From NCBI GenBank assembly GCA_964486335.1, contig CAZAMB010000015.1:1-64000 (forward strand): DNA of 64,000 nucleotides, in the 5' to 3' direction. This DNA comes from CAZAMB01 sp964486335 (lineage in GTDB: Bacteria; Planctomycetota; Phycisphaerae; UBA1845). The first letter of the stretch is position 1, and the number at the start of each line of letters is the position of its first letter. A program made the translations under genes and the position numbers. The notes beneath the pieces were generated by a model that ran no database searches, was not told where the DNA came from, and worked only from the letters and a program-made list of their open reading frames with translations. Shown here in pieces: positions 52,654-63,100 of the stretch.

Positions 52654-53025
52654 TCAGATCAAGAGTTTGGTCGTAGCCAGGGCATCATGAATCAAGGCCC
52701 CGTCTAACCAGGAGGGAGGAGAAGACCAGATTGTCGACTCGAAGCCGGAGGGCTCAAAAAACAGTGGCGCGATATCCGCGAGTGTTTCGGCAGGATTCAG
52801 TTCTAATGCTGAAACGTGATCGTCGTCAGGCCGGGTGACGATTTCGCCGCATGGGTCGGTCGCGCAATCGTTTTCGTGGCCACAACCTTCGTCTTCCGGG
52901 TGGTCGGACTCGTCAGCATGGGGACAGGCACACGGGTGCGTCAACATGCCTCCCACGCAAAGGGCGGGCAGGCCCACAAAGGCCCAGCACCCCGCGATGA
53001 ATCCGAAATAACGAAACCTAACCAT
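52654..53025 (-). CDS. Small Cys/His-rich exported protein, RND-operon head
   Basis: 123 residues from MVRFRYFGFIAG; a GTG at 53076 would add 17 residues. Signal sequence, then a Cys/His/Asp/Glu-rich stretch (HPCACPHADESDHPED, GCGHENDCATDPCG), and a tail ending KLLI. Layout and 3' end match the protein at 41585-41953. It is probably a periplasmic metal-binding or metal-sensing component of the efflux operon (inference). No strong ribosome site is visible. Confidence 0.6.
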   Translation of the reverse strand: MVRFRYFGFIAGCWAFVGLPALCVGGMLTHPCACPHADESDHPEDEGCGHENDCATDPCGEIVTRPDDDHVSALELNPAETLADIAPLFFEPSGFESTIWSSPPSWLDGALIHDALATTKLLI

Positions 53026-53651
53026 GTCCAAAAGCCTAAGGTGCGAACTCAGAAGCGTCAATGCACGCCGGAGCACGTTTCATCCGCGTTACCGAGTTAT
53101 CGACACGCTAAGCCCGTTGGTGCAGCGAAACCCCGTTTCTCAGCGTAGAATCGCAGGCTCAAAGGCAGTCGCATGCCGCAAGCGGTAATGGGCAGGCTGA
53201 CCGCTTTCTCGGCCAATGGCCTGACCTAAAGCTCATCGTTACGATTCGAGAGCGATGGCGGACGGTCCGCCCCGTATCAGTCGCACTATCGTGCCAGCAT
53301 CCCATGATCGACGAAGCAGTCCAATACGACGGCGGGCGTCTAATTCCCGTTTTTGACCTGCACGGGAATCTTGCACCCGACTTGCCCTCGACAGGCTGGT
53401 GCGATCCAGAATTGCTCCCAAGGCAATTTCGTGCGTCCCGAAATGGATGATGCGGGCCGTAGCATTTCCGAGCGAGTCATGCGCAATCACATGAACCGTT
53501 GGTATTCACTGGGGATGAGTCGGACCTCCGGGAACCCGTCCGCAGGCTTCGCTTGCGGCCCATCCCATCGCTCGTCGCTAAGCTCGCTCCGCGAGTCGGG
53601 GCCAGCGACGAACGGTCCAACCTAAGCAACTTACTGTATGGCGCACCTGCA
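53026..53651. other. Gene-free region upstream of the RND operon
   Basis: 626 nt with only short overlapping frames on both strands and no convincing product. It should contain the promoter of the leftward efflux operon. CCGCA/TGCGG near 53531-53550 forms a small hairpin. No riboswitch or terminator was recognised. Confidence 0.4.
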
Positions 53652-54554
53652 TCACCTTGGCAGATCAGGAGGATTGTCGTCACGGCCAGTCCCGCTAAAC
53701 AGGCGGTTGGTTGGCGCGTCGTCAACAGGCTGCAAATCGGCGTAGGTACCGTCCGGAAGGATTCTGTAGCCTAGCTTGTCCGGCGCACTTGTCTCCGCGT
53801 GTCCGTCGCAAAAAATCACGTTCGCGCGCCCTCCGTGGCGTGGGGCCACCGCTGTTCGTGGACTTCCGACATCACCGCTTCCACGATCGGACCGGTCGGT
53901 CAAACGAGGGGGGTCAAGGGTGTACGAGTGATTGCCCATCTCCGCAAAGTGTTTGCCATCGTTGGAGTATTCTCTTCGTTCCCGATACGGAAGCCCCGCG
54001 GCCGTGCCTAGAGCGTCTCCACCAAGTACGGTCTCCGCAAAGTTGCGAATCAGCGTGCGATTAACAGGAAAGTGATGGTAGCGGCCCTTGGTTTGCCGCG
54101 CGTTCCCGAGGAACTGGTAGTTGTAGCCATACGCGTGGTTTCGTTCGTCCGTCCAGTCCGAAGCGGTCGGACACTGATATGCCTTTCCATCGTAGTCTTG
54201 CCGCTCATCGCTTGTGCTCGGTTGGCTAAACGCAGGCAGGCCGACGTGCTTGCCCATCGTCGCGATCCAGCGCGGCCTGTACTTCTTCCCGTTTCCGATT
54301 TGATACCAGTTGGCCGGATTCGCCGTGCCACCTGGAGCGCCCGAGTAACGCACTGGAACGGAAATGTCCCGGAATTCGTCGGCGTAAAGATGCCAACCCT
54401 GAGCTAATGAACGAAGGTTTGACGAGCAAACGGCGCTTTTGGCCATTTCGCGCGCCTTTGAGAGCGAAGGCAGCAAGATGGACACAAGCAACCCGATAAT
54501 CGCTATGACGACAAGGAGCTCAATGAGCGTAAACGCTCGCCTGCTCTGCCTCAT
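53652..54554 (-). CDS. Type II secretion-type pseudopilin with H-X9-DG motif
   Basis: 300 residues from the ATG at 54554 (GGGAGA upstream). The prepilin cleavage and hydrophobic helix region is RRAFTLIELLVVIAIIGLLV. The C-terminal motif HGGRANVIFCDGHAE is the H-X9-DG motif. Planctomycetes carry many such proteins; they are thought to be pilus or secretion components, but individual functions are unknown. A longer frame upstream of the chosen start is not protein-like. Confidence 0.85.
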   Translation of the reverse strand: MRQSRRAFTLIELLVVIAIIGLLVSILLPSLSKAREMAKSAVCSSNLRSLAQGWHLYADEFRDISVPVRYSGAPGGTANPANWYQIGNGKKYRPRWIATMGKHVGLPAFSQPSTSDERQDYDGKAYQCPTASDWTDERNHAYGYNYQFLGNARQTKGRYHHFPVNRTLIRNFAETVLGGDALGTAAGLPYRERREYSNDGKHFAEMGNHSYTLDPPRLTDRSDRGSGDVGSPRTAVAPRHGGRANVIFCDGHAETSAPDKLGYRILPDGTYADLQPVDDAPTNRLFSGTGRDDNPPDLPR

Positions 54555-54654
54555 TCGATATCTCCCAAATAAGCGCTGAGCAAGGCTTTGCCAAATCAGC
54601 GCGCACCGCCATCGTGTCTGCGTTTCACATCGAAGCCACAGTTTGATGGAATTC

Positions 54655-55164
54655 TTATTTTCGCAAGGCCGCGAGGCCTTCGATCGCCGCTTCAGCCTGG
54701 CAGCTTCCTGCGGCTTCGCACTCCGAACAAACCGAGACAGCCTTTTGCAGCCGCCGCGCCGGAACCACAACGACCGCCCCGGTTTTTACGAGATGAACGA
54801 GCGACTCCATGCGATTGACCGTCGCCGGGCTTACCGCGTGCTCCATCATGCAAGCATCAACCTCAGCAGACTCCGCATCCAGCCTTAGCACTTCCATCAA
54901 GAATGCCCTGATCGTGTCGAAGCGACGCACCACGCATTGAGCAACGCGCATCCCCGCAGGGGTCAGCTTGACCATGCCATAGTGGTCATGGAGCACCAGA
55001 CCCGCGTGTTCCAGCTTCTTTAGGACCGCTGAGACGGTGCTGGGAGTAACGCCGAGACCTTTGGCCATGTCGCGAACTCGCCCCATATCGTTCTCGACCT
55101 CAAGCCGATACAGGATCTTTAGATACATCTCATGGGTCGAGGACAACCCGCTGTCGCCATGCAT
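54655..55164 (-). CDS. DtxR/MntR-family metal-dependent regulator
   Basis: 169 residues from the ATG at 55164 (AGGAGG at 7 nt). Winged helix (HEMYLKILYRLEVENDMGRV, RDMAKGLGVTPSTVSAVLKK, LVLHDHYGMVKLTPAG) followed by a dimerisation and metal-binding domain (VEVLRLDAESAEVDACMMEH). The C-terminal tail is Cys-rich (CSECEAAGSC). It probably represses iron, manganese or other metal genes and may control part of this island. It lies between the pseudopilin and the oxidase-like gene. Confidence 0.87.
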   Translation of the reverse strand: MHGDSGLSSTHEMYLKILYRLEVENDMGRVRDMAKGLGVTPSTVSAVLKKLEHAGLVLHDHYGMVKLTPAGMRVAQCVVRRFDTIRAFLMEVLRLDAESAEVDACMMEHAVSPATVNRMESLVHLVKTGAVVVVPARRLQKAVSVCSECEAAGSCQAEAAIEGLAALRK

Positions 55165-55336
55165 CACCAAACCTCCTGAGCATGCCCTTTCGCGGGCCGA
55201 AATTGCCCACGCCGGTGGACTTGGCGGGCATCCTAACCGGAAAGTGTGACGTGTCAAACAAACTTTTATGAGGCTAACAACGGCAAGGGAAAGGCCGATG
55301 CGAAAGGACTACTGAGAGCACCAATCAATGACGAGT
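55165..55336 (-). promoter_or_regulatory. Spacer holding the dtxR-like promoter
   Basis: 172 nt between the DtxR-like start and the oxidase-like stop. It must contain the regulator's promoter. An AT-rich stretch GTGTCAAACAAACTTTTATGAG lies at 55252-55273, but no confident -35/-10 pair or DtxR box was identified. Confidence 0.35.
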
Positions 55337-57169
55337 TCAGACCGTAGAGTGGCACTGCCTGCGTTGGATTAGGCATCCCCCGGCCGCAAGCACCGTTGCA
55401 ACAAGTACGACCATCCCCGAAGTGGAAACGGCCGGAATTGCCGGCCCCTGCTCAATCACCTGTACGATCGCGGCTTCGGACGGTATGTCATCAACCATCG
55501 CGAAGACCATGTAATGTCCGAGTGGCAACACGTTCGGAACCGTGGGCAAGGTGGCCGTCACGGTCGAACTCGATTGCTCGAATGGAAGCACAAGGCGACG
55601 GGAAATGCCGCCATCCACCCAGTGTGTGGTCGTTTGCATCCCCATCAACACTACAGCCGTAATCTGCGTCGCGGGCGCAATGTCAAGAGAAAGCTCGCTT
55701 CCGCGCGATGGCGTGGTTGTGGAGATCGAGGTGATCTCGGGTCGAATGCCTCGAAACAAGTATGCCGGCGAGAACGCTTCAATATCGTTCGATGTCGGCC
55801 CCACCTGAAACTTAATTCTCGTGCCGCCGGTTGTTACGACTCGACCGTCAGGAACAAGTAATGTCACGGCGTGGTACTCACGAAACCAGTTCATATCCGC
55901 GACGCGCCGCCACGAATTCGTTGCCGGGTCGTAAAGGTCCGTCCACTTCACAATGCCCAGCGAATTCGGCACAGGAGGTGGGTTCGCCTCGGTTTCGCCC
56001 CCGCCTACAAACACGCGACCGTCGGGAAGTTGGACGACTTCAGTTTGCAAACGGACCAAGCCGGGATTCGATGTAAAGCTCCAGGTTTCGGTTGCAGGAT
56101 CGTAAATCTCCCCCATCACCGTATTGTTGTTCGGCCCTTTGAGGATGCCGATTGCGAGTACGCGACCGTCATCCAGCACGACGATGGAGTGATCGCTGTG
56201 GCCAGGCCAACCACGATTCGGTTGATTGAAGTTGCCGGTGAGCCGCCACTGTCCTGTCGCTGGGTTGTAGAGCTGCGGGGGTGACCAAGTAATGAGGACT
56301 TCGCCTGTGAATAAGAGAGCTGAAGGCGGGAACTCGGCCGGATTCAACATTGATCCGGTGTAGCTCCATGTTTGCGTGTTGAGATCAAACCGCTCGGCGG
56401 TATCCGTGCGTGCGGCGTTGCAGCATTGCCCGCCCCCCATGACGAGGAACGAGCCGTCAGCCAACCTGGTCATGCCCGGATACCATCGCCCCAAGGGATG
56501 AACCAAGTCGGCCAATTGCTCCCACGTATCACTCGCCGGGATGAATTTCTTGACCCATCGCACGGCATTGACAAATTCTCCAGGCTGATCACCGTCTTGT
56601 CCGCCCGCAAAAACAACCGTGCCGTCTGGAAGCAAACTTCCGTTCATGCATCCTGATTCGAGATTTGAACCGGATGGAAATGATTTCGTCCCGGTGACCG
56701 GGTCGAACAAAATCGGATCCTCAGTGTCATGGCAATAAAAGATTTGCCCGCTTGGCAAGAGCACCGCAATATCCGTCGCGTCAAGAACTTCAGGTGACGT
56801 ATCACCGATGATGCTCCACTGACCTGCGTGGAACTCCGGGCCGATCGAAAAATCACGCGTGAGATCCCCGCCTACGACTTGGACGACTTGCTCAACGTAC
56901 TCGAATCGAAGCGCGGCGCAGCCGAGTTGGTAGGTTCCGTTGGGCACGTTGCCAAAGGCGTAAGCGCCCAGGGTGTTTGACCGAGTTTCGCGGAAAAACG
57001 AAAGGGACGGCGTGAAAAGCGTCATTCGAGCGTCGGCGACCGGTTGACCGGGCGAGGCCGATTGTTGCACTTGGCCGGATATGGTTGCTGCAACGGAAGT
57101 GTTGATCGCGGCAAAGAACACGGCGGAGCAAACCGCTGCCGGTACTTTCCAATTTAAGCGAAGTCTCAT
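55337..57169 (-). CDS. Galactose-oxidase-like copper radical oxidase with C-terminal anchor
   Basis: 610 residues. Signal peptide (VCSAVFFAAINTSVAA), a carboxypeptidase-regulatory-like beta domain (about 28-110), a kelch-type propeller (about 115-470) and a DUF1929-like C-terminal domain (about 475-570). The copper-radical-oxidase residues appear conserved: Cys174 (SGCMNGSLLPDG) and Tyr230 (GRWYPGM) for the thioether cofactor, Tyr432 and His433 (REYHAVTLLVPDG), and His516 (THWVDGG). The protein ends with an IPTL-type sorting signal (IPAVSTSGMVVLVATVLAAG then RR). It would oxidise an alcohol or aldehyde outside the cell and needs copper. Confidence 0.78.
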   Translation of the reverse strand: MRLRLNWKVPAAVCSAVFFAAINTSVAATISGQVQQSASPGQPVADARMTLFTPSLSFFRETRSNTLGAYAFGNVPNGTYQLGCAALRFEYVEQVVQVVGGDLTRDFSIGPEFHAGQWSIIGDTSPEVLDATDIAVLLPSGQIFYCHDTEDPILFDPVTGTKSFPSGSNLESGCMNGSLLPDGTVVFAGGQDGDQPGEFVNAVRWVKKFIPASDTWEQLADLVHPLGRWYPGMTRLADGSFLVMGGGQCCNAARTDTAERFDLNTQTWSYTGSMLNPAEFPPSALLFTGEVLITWSPPQLYNPATGQWRLTGNFNQPNRGWPGHSDHSIVVLDDGRVLAIGILKGPNNNTVMGEIYDPATETWSFTSNPGLVRLQTEVVQLPDGRVFVGGGETEANPPPVPNSLGIVKWTDLYDPATNSWRRVADMNWFREYHAVTLLVPDGRVVTTGGTRIKFQVGPTSNDIEAFSPAYLFRGIRPEITSISTTTPSRGSELSLDIAPATQITAVVLMGMQTTTHWVDGGISRRLVLPFEQSSSTVTATLPTVPNVLPLGHYMVFAMVDDIPSEAAIVQVIEQGPAIPAVSTSGMVVLVATVLAAGGCLIQRRQCHSTV

Positions 57170-57275
57170 TCTGGCCCCTCACACCGCAATGGCATGACCA
57201 CTCTACCGACAACGGCACGAATGCTTCAACGACGCCTTCGCTGAACGGTTCTTCAGAAAAGCACCCCCCGCTTGG

Positions 57276-57458
57276 TCAGAGTAGGAAGGCGGCCAGCGCC
57301 TCGCGTGCCAAGTCCACAAGGAAGTCGCTGACATTGTTGCGGACCTCATTCGGGAAACCAGTACCAGAACTGGTCGTCCCGATACATCCGCTGACACTCA
57401 ACAAGCCGAGCAAGCATACGAAGACTCGCATGCTCAAGATGCGTCTCGAAATCTTCAT
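57276..57458 (-). CDS. Very small lipoprotein, planctomycete-type
   Basis: 60 residues from the ATG at 57458 (GGAG upstream). Lipobox in VFVCLLGLLSVSGC, followed by a short mature part ending VSDFLVDLAREALAAFLL. The ending resembles small planctomycete lipoproteins of unknown role. It lies 32 nt after the second TolC-like gene in the same orientation. Confidence 0.6.
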   Translation of the reverse strand: MKISRRILSMRVFVCLLGLLSVSGCIGTTSSGTGFPNEVRNNVSDFLVDLAREALAAFLL

Positions 57459-57490
57459 TAGCAGATCTCCACCCAATCTTGAGCGACGGA

Positions 57491-58987
57491 TCAAGGCGTT
57501 GGCGCCTTAGCCAACTCCGGCACTCGGCCGGCGACCTGCCGTTCGAGGCTTGCCGCACTGATGAACAAATCGCGAACGGCGGCCGCGAAGGCGAGTCGGG
57601 TTTGAATCAGCGACTCTTGTGCCAGCAAAACGGTAAGGATCGACTCGCGCCCGGTCTGGTACGCGATCCGCGCGAGTTCCAAATTGGCTTCCTGAAGGGG
57701 CACAAGTGTTTCGTGGTACAACCGTGTTCGGTCTTCTGCAAGCTTGCGCTGTGTAAACGCCGCTCGAACCCCCTCCGCCACGCGTTGCTCCAATTCTTCG
57801 TAACGCTGTTGCAGCTCTCTGGCACGGAACTGAGCCTTGGCGATCTGGGCCTGGTTCTGATCGAAGATCGGCAGCGGGATTTCGATCGAAGGACCAAGTA
57901 TGAAATCGATTTCCTGTGAACGCTCTTGGCGGCGCTCCGAAGCGGATTGAATCTCAGGGGCGGTCAGTGTTCCCGATGCGATGGACGCGCGAGCCGTGTC
58001 CGCGAGAACATCTCGATCCGGAGAGGCCCGGCGCTCAAATCGTTCGCCTGAAATGCCGAAGTTCAGGCTTGGAATGACTCGACGCCGTTGCTGCTCGAAT
58101 TCCGCGACCGCCGCTTCCACTTCCCAACGCGCTGCTTGAACGTCCAGACGTTGAAGCAGGGCGACTTCGACCAGTTGCGACTCAGCGATCGACAGTCTCA
58201 CCGACGGCGCCACTGATGGCGGCAACTCCGGAGACCAATCATCCGGCGCCCGCGAAACGCCCATCAAGCGCAGTAACGTGCGTTGCGTCAATCGAAAATC
58301 AGCGCGCAATTGCAAAAGCTCGTTCTCAGCCTCTACATAACGGGCGCGAACCAGATTAACATCAAGCTGCGTTGTATCTCCTGCGCGAAATCGGGCTTGG
58401 GCAATCTCCATTGACTCCTGCAAAACGCGGAGGTTCTGATCTTGCAGATCGATGGCTATGGCCTGGTATTGCAGGGCGTAGTAATTGCTCTTCACATCTG
58501 CCAGCAACGCAATCGCGGTGTCCACGAAAGACAATATCCGCTGCTGGACGATGGCTTGTGCCGCTCGTTTGCGGGACGGTATGAGCCAAAGATCAGCAAT
58601 ATCTTTAGAAAATCCAAATGCGATGTTCGCAAGCCCTCCCCCTTCGGGAAAACCGGTCATGATCGAAAGGGTCGGGTTGGAAAGAAGTCCGGCCTGCACC
58701 AAGTCCGCCTTCGCCTGCCCGATCACTTCGAGATCGGCGCGCAAAGAGCGATTGTTCGACAAAGACAATTTGACAACCGTGTCGAGTGCAACGCGGCTAT
58801 CCTCGCCGGGAACAAGCGCGCCAAGTTCAGGCGGAGCAGTCCAGTTTGTGCTGACTCCGGTGGCGCTCACCATGGCTTCATCAGCCGCCCGAATCTCCAT
58901 TTTATGATCCACCGTGGCGCAGGAACTCAGCGCGGCGAGTAATGGCCCGCAAGTCCATACCACGGTTCTTGTACGCTCACCGATCAT
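57491..58987 (-). CDS. TolC-family outer-membrane efflux protein, second copy
   Basis: 498 residues from the ATG at 58987. Lipoprotein-like signal ending LLAALSSC, then the OEP domains with long helices (LLADVKSNYYALQYQAIAID; RRVIPSLNFGISGERFE). It is related to the first TolC copy but clearly diverged. It serves the second RND pump at 60162-63428. A longer frame upstream is not used. Confidence 0.86.
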   Translation of the reverse strand: MIGERTRTVVWTCGPLLAALSSCATVDHKMEIRAADEAMVSATGVSTNWTAPPELGALVPGEDSRVALDTVVKLSLSNNRSLRADLEVIGQAKADLVQAGLLSNPTLSIMTGFPEGGGLANIAFGFSKDIADLWLIPSRKRAAQAIVQQRILSFVDTAIALLADVKSNYYALQYQAIAIDLQDQNLRVLQESMEIAQARFRAGDTTQLDVNLVRARYVEAENELLQLRADFRLTQRTLLRLMGVSRAPDDWSPELPPSVAPSVRLSIAESQLVEVALLQRLDVQAARWEVEAAVAEFEQQRRRVIPSLNFGISGERFERRASPDRDVLADTARASIASGTLTAPEIQSASERRQERSQEIDFILGPSIEIPLPIFDQNQAQIAKAQFRARELQQRYEELEQRVAEGVRAAFTQRKLAEDRTRLYHETLVPLQEANLELARIAYQTGRESILTVLLAQESLIQTRLAFAAAVRDLFISAASLERQVAGRVPELAKAPTP

Positions 58988-59112
58988 CTTGGCGCCCTCA
59001 AGTGCCACAGGCCCACGACGCCCCGCGCCTGCGCCATCCACGCCCACGAGAACGTCAATTGCGACGTACACAGGACGATAAAATTAGCCTACGAATCCTC
59101 AACGCAACGAAG

Positions 59113-60072
59113 TCAGTGTCCTCCGTGACCGTGCCCGCTCTTCTCGCCGGCAGGTTCCTTGCTGGGTTCCTTGAACTCGAAGTCAAAGTTCTGTGGCTTC
59201 TGTCCGTTCTTGAGGTCGATCAAGACCTTGATCCCGACTGGTAGCTTGATAGACGCATCAATCTTGGCGAGTAGAAATGCCTTTCCAGGCTCAACGCCCA
59301 TCGTGAAGGGCTTAGCCTGATCGGCGCCGTCCATCCACGTAGAACTCTTTTGAATCCATGCCTTGCCTTCTGCGGTGAACTTCTCGGCAGTAATCGGCTT
59401 GGTATATTCGTCGTAGAAGTAGACCCGAAACTCGTTTTCAGCCGAAAGAGTCCCTTCCAAGTGATGCTTGTTATCGGAGGCCATGAAGAACCAGCCGCCG
59501 TGCTTGGCTTCGTGGTCGGTGTGCGCCTTCACGTCTTGTATGTCCATCCCGCACTTCGGACATTTGCCGGGTTTGTCATAGGTCTTCTCACCTTCGCACT
59601 TCATGGGACACTGATACACCTTGGGAACGTACTTCTGAAACGTCTCGGTAATCTTGACCATCTCGTCGTATACCTTTTTCGTGCCCGCCAAGTCACCGGA
59701 GTCTCCGGCCTTGTCGATGGCATCAAACTTTGCGGCCAGGTCCTTGCCGGCCAGGTTTACGTCTTTCACAGCTTCCTTCGGAACACCGGAGCCATCCTTC
59801 AGCGCCAGTTGACCGATGACTTTGGCGACTGTCTGAATTACTTCCGCTTCTGCATGCACTTTGGCTAGTTGCTTGGACGACATCAACGCCGAGATCTCAT
59901 GAAGTCGATGTTCAATTTCACTCACCGCGTCCGGATAGGTCGTTGGCATCTTGAACTCCACGGGCTTGCCGTGGTCATGCCCCGGTTCTCCGTGCTTATG
60001 CTGCGCCCTTGCTAACGGCGCCAGGCCACTCAACAACACGGCCACCAAACTCACTCGCATCCAATTTGTCAT
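59113..60072 (-). CDS. Exported heavy-metal-binding protein with zinc-ribbon-like motif
   Basis: 319 residues. Signal peptide, His-rich N-terminus (HKHGEPGHDHGK), a helical segment, and a YQCPMKCEGEKTYDKPGKCP / KCGMDIQD motif characteristic of heavy-metal-binding domains found near Cus-type pumps. The C-terminal half is beta-rich and ends in a His/Gly cluster (KSGHGHGGH). It sits where a fusion protein gene would be expected between RND and TolC genes, but it lacks the lipoyl and coiled-coil layout. Confidence 0.75.
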   Translation of the reverse strand: MTNWMRVSLVAVLLSGLAPLARAQHKHGEPGHDHGKPVEFKMPTTYPDAVSEIEHRLHEISALMSSKQLAKVHAEAEVIQTVAKVIGQLALKDGSGVPKEAVKDVNLAGKDLAAKFDAIDKAGDSGDLAGTKKVYDEMVKITETFQKYVPKVYQCPMKCEGEKTYDKPGKCPKCGMDIQDVKAHTDHEAKHGGWFFMASDNKHHLEGTLSAENEFRVYFYDEYTKPITAEKFTAEGKAWIQKSSTWMDGADQAKPFTMGVEPGKAFLLAKIDASIKLPVGIKVLIDLKNGQKPQNFDFEFKEPSKEPAGEKSGHGHGGH

Positions 60073-60161
60073 TGTCTACTCTCCTTTTCAAAGCGATGCC
60101 TAAGGCATCTTGTCACGACTTATGAACATCATCGAGAGGCGCCACGGCGCCTCGTTGCACG

Positions 60162-63100
60162 CTATTGTTGCGCAGCGACGCTCATGCCGGGCGACGACTG
60201 TTGTCCATCCGAACCGCGGACAGTTGCGTGCTTGGACTCGGCCTCACGCAATTCAGCCACGAGTCTCTCCGACGCTTTCCTCCCAAACCGCAGAAAAACC
60301 GTGGGCGTGATAAAGAAATCCAACAACGTCGTTGTCACCATGCCGCCAACCACCACCAGTCCGACCGGGTAGAGAATCTCCTTTCCCGGCTGACCGGCCG
60401 CCAGGATGAGTGGAATTAGTCCCAGCCAGGTGGTTAGAGCCGTCATCAGAACCGGCGCGACACGCTCCTCGCTGCCGCGAACGACCATGTCACGCCCGAA
60501 AGGCATTCCTTCGTGCGTCATGAGATGAATGTAATGGCTGATCATCATGATTCCGTTGCGCGCCGCGATCCCGCAAAGGCTGATAAACCCCACGAGGCTG
60601 GCTACGCTGAAGGTCTCGCCCGCAAGCCACAGCGCTGCCGTGCTGCCGATGAAGGCAAACGGAATGTTGAGCATGACCTGAACGACCATTTGCACGGAGC
60701 GAAAATGCGAATAGAGAACCGCAAACATGGCGACCAAAGACATGGACCCGAGAATCATAATCAACCGCGTGGCCGATTGCTGAGCCTCAAACTGACCGCC
60801 AATGCTTAGCGCATAACCCGCTGGGATTTTCTCTGGTGGAAGGTCCATCGCCAACGATTTCTGAATCTCTGCAACGGTACTGCCGAGATCCCGACCCTGT
60901 ACGTTTGCCGAAACGACGATGCGCCGCTGAACGTTCTCTCGGCTGATTTGGTTAGGACCGGGGGTCTCTGTGATGCCTGCCACATCGGACAGCAGGACCA
61001 CGGCACCTGTCGGAGAAATCAACCGCACGTCGTTGAGCCGCCGGATGTCATTGCGAACGGATTCCTCCAACATCAGGATCAAGTCATAGGACTTCAGCCC
61101 GTCCAGAACTTGGGATACGACTTTGCCCTTGAGCGCCGTTTCTAGAGTTCGCACCAGTTCTGCGGGCTGGAATCCGACACGCGCCGCGGCTTCGCGCTTT
61201 ACGCGGATTCGCACTTGTGGAACCAGCACCTGTTTTTCGATTTGAAGATCGACGACGCCCGCAATGCCGTTCATGGCCGCGTTCGCCTGTTCCGCCAGAT
61301 TGCGAAGCGTGTTCAGGTCATGGCCTGTGATCTTGACCGCAATCTGTGCACGAACACCGGACAACAGATGGTCGATTCGGTGGCTGATGGGCTGCCCGAC
61401 GGCGATGGCCACACCGGGCAGGGTCTCCAGCTTCTCCCGAATCCCTGCCAGCACAGCTTCCTTATTCCGAACGGAATCCGGCGGCGTTCTGCCGTCGACG
61501 GTGACAGGTTTCTCTCGTGCGTGCGCTTCTTCGGCGGTCCAGAAATCGACGTCCAATTCCGAGTAATGAACCCCCTCGGCGTGTTCGTCCTGTTCCGCGC
61601 GCCCCGTCCGCCGCCCGGTGGATTTGACCTCCGGAATGGTGAGGACAAGTTCTTCCGCCTTGGCCCCCAATCGATCGGACTCGGCTAGCGAAATGCCAGG
61701 GTCAGCAAATACGTTGATCGTCGCGGTTCCCTCGTTGAATGCGGGAAGAAACTCCCGCCCCAGCATCGCAACGAGAACAAATCCAACGCCAATCAAAGCG
61801 CCGCCCAGCCCGATCATGGTCCACGGTCGCGGAAGTGATAGCGCATACATACCCCGGGCCATACGCTTGCAGGCACGTAGCAAGAGCCCGTCCTTTTCTT
61901 CGGCCATGCGTTTCATGTTCGGCAGGAGGTAGAAGCACATGGCAGGCGTGACGGTAAGCGAAACAATAAGTGACGCGAGGATGCTTACGATGTAAGCCGT
62001 CGCCAGCGGCCGGAACATGCGCCCTTCGATTCCGGACAAAGCAAATAACGGTAGAAAAACCAACAGGACGACAACGGTTCCAAATACGATTGAGCCGCGC
62101 ACTTCGATCGATGCGTCAAACACTACATCAAGAGCCGCTCGCGGGTTGGGCAAATGCCTATTCTCGCGCAAGCGCCGAAAGACGTTCTCCACATCAACGA
62201 TGGAATCATCCACCAACTCGCCGATGGCGACGGCAATGCCTCCGAGCGTCATCGTATTAATCGTTTGGCCGAAGAGTTTGAATACCAGTGCGGTGATCAG
62301 CAGCGAGAGGGGCAGTGCCGTGAGTGTGATAAGCGTCGTTCGCACGTTCCATAGGAAGAGAATCAGTACGATCGACACCAAGATAGCCCCTTCCATGAGG
62401 CTTTCGGTGACGTTGTTGATCGCGTTTTCGATGAAATGCGCCTGCCGGAACAAGTCGGCGTTGATCACCAGGTCTTTGGGCAGTGTGGGGCGAAGCCCGG
62501 CGATGGTCTCATCAATTAGGTCGGTAAGGCTGCGCGTATCCGCTCCCGGTTGCTTTTGAATAGCCATGATCACAGCGGGACGTCCGTTCATCGAGCCGTC
62601 GCCGCGTTTGATTGGCGCGCCGCCTTCGCGCACGCTGGCAATGTCCCTTACCAATACGGGTCGGGTCACGCCCTCGTTGGTGCGGGTCGCGACCAGAGAG
62701 GTTTCGATATCCGCAACCGTAGCAACACGGCCCAGATTTCGCACTACGAACTCCTGGCTTCCCGCGACGATGAAGCCTCCACCCGAGTTCTCATTGGCCT
62801 TTGACAAGGCTTCTTCCAAGTCCGACAGCGTTAGCTCAAAGCGACGAAGCTTGTCTGGATCCGCCATCACCTGGAATTGGCGAACCTGACCTCCCATGAC
62901 GGTGACTTGAGCGATGCCAGCAACTGAAAGTATGGCCGGACGGATCGTCCAATCCGCCAGGGAGCGTACATCCATCGGCGACAGTGCATCGCTTCGCAGT
63001 CCGATGAGCATGATCTCGCCCATGATGGAACTCACCGGTCCCATGATGGGAATAACTCCCTGCGGGAGTTTCTCGGCGACCTGATTGAGTCGCTCCTGCA

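Noticed and set aside
53020..53260. Second fluoride-riboswitch-like sequence (GCGATGGCGGACGG near 53250)
   Set aside because: Only the first conserved block is vaguely similar; there is no TGATGACTCCTAC counterpart and no pseudoknot partner.
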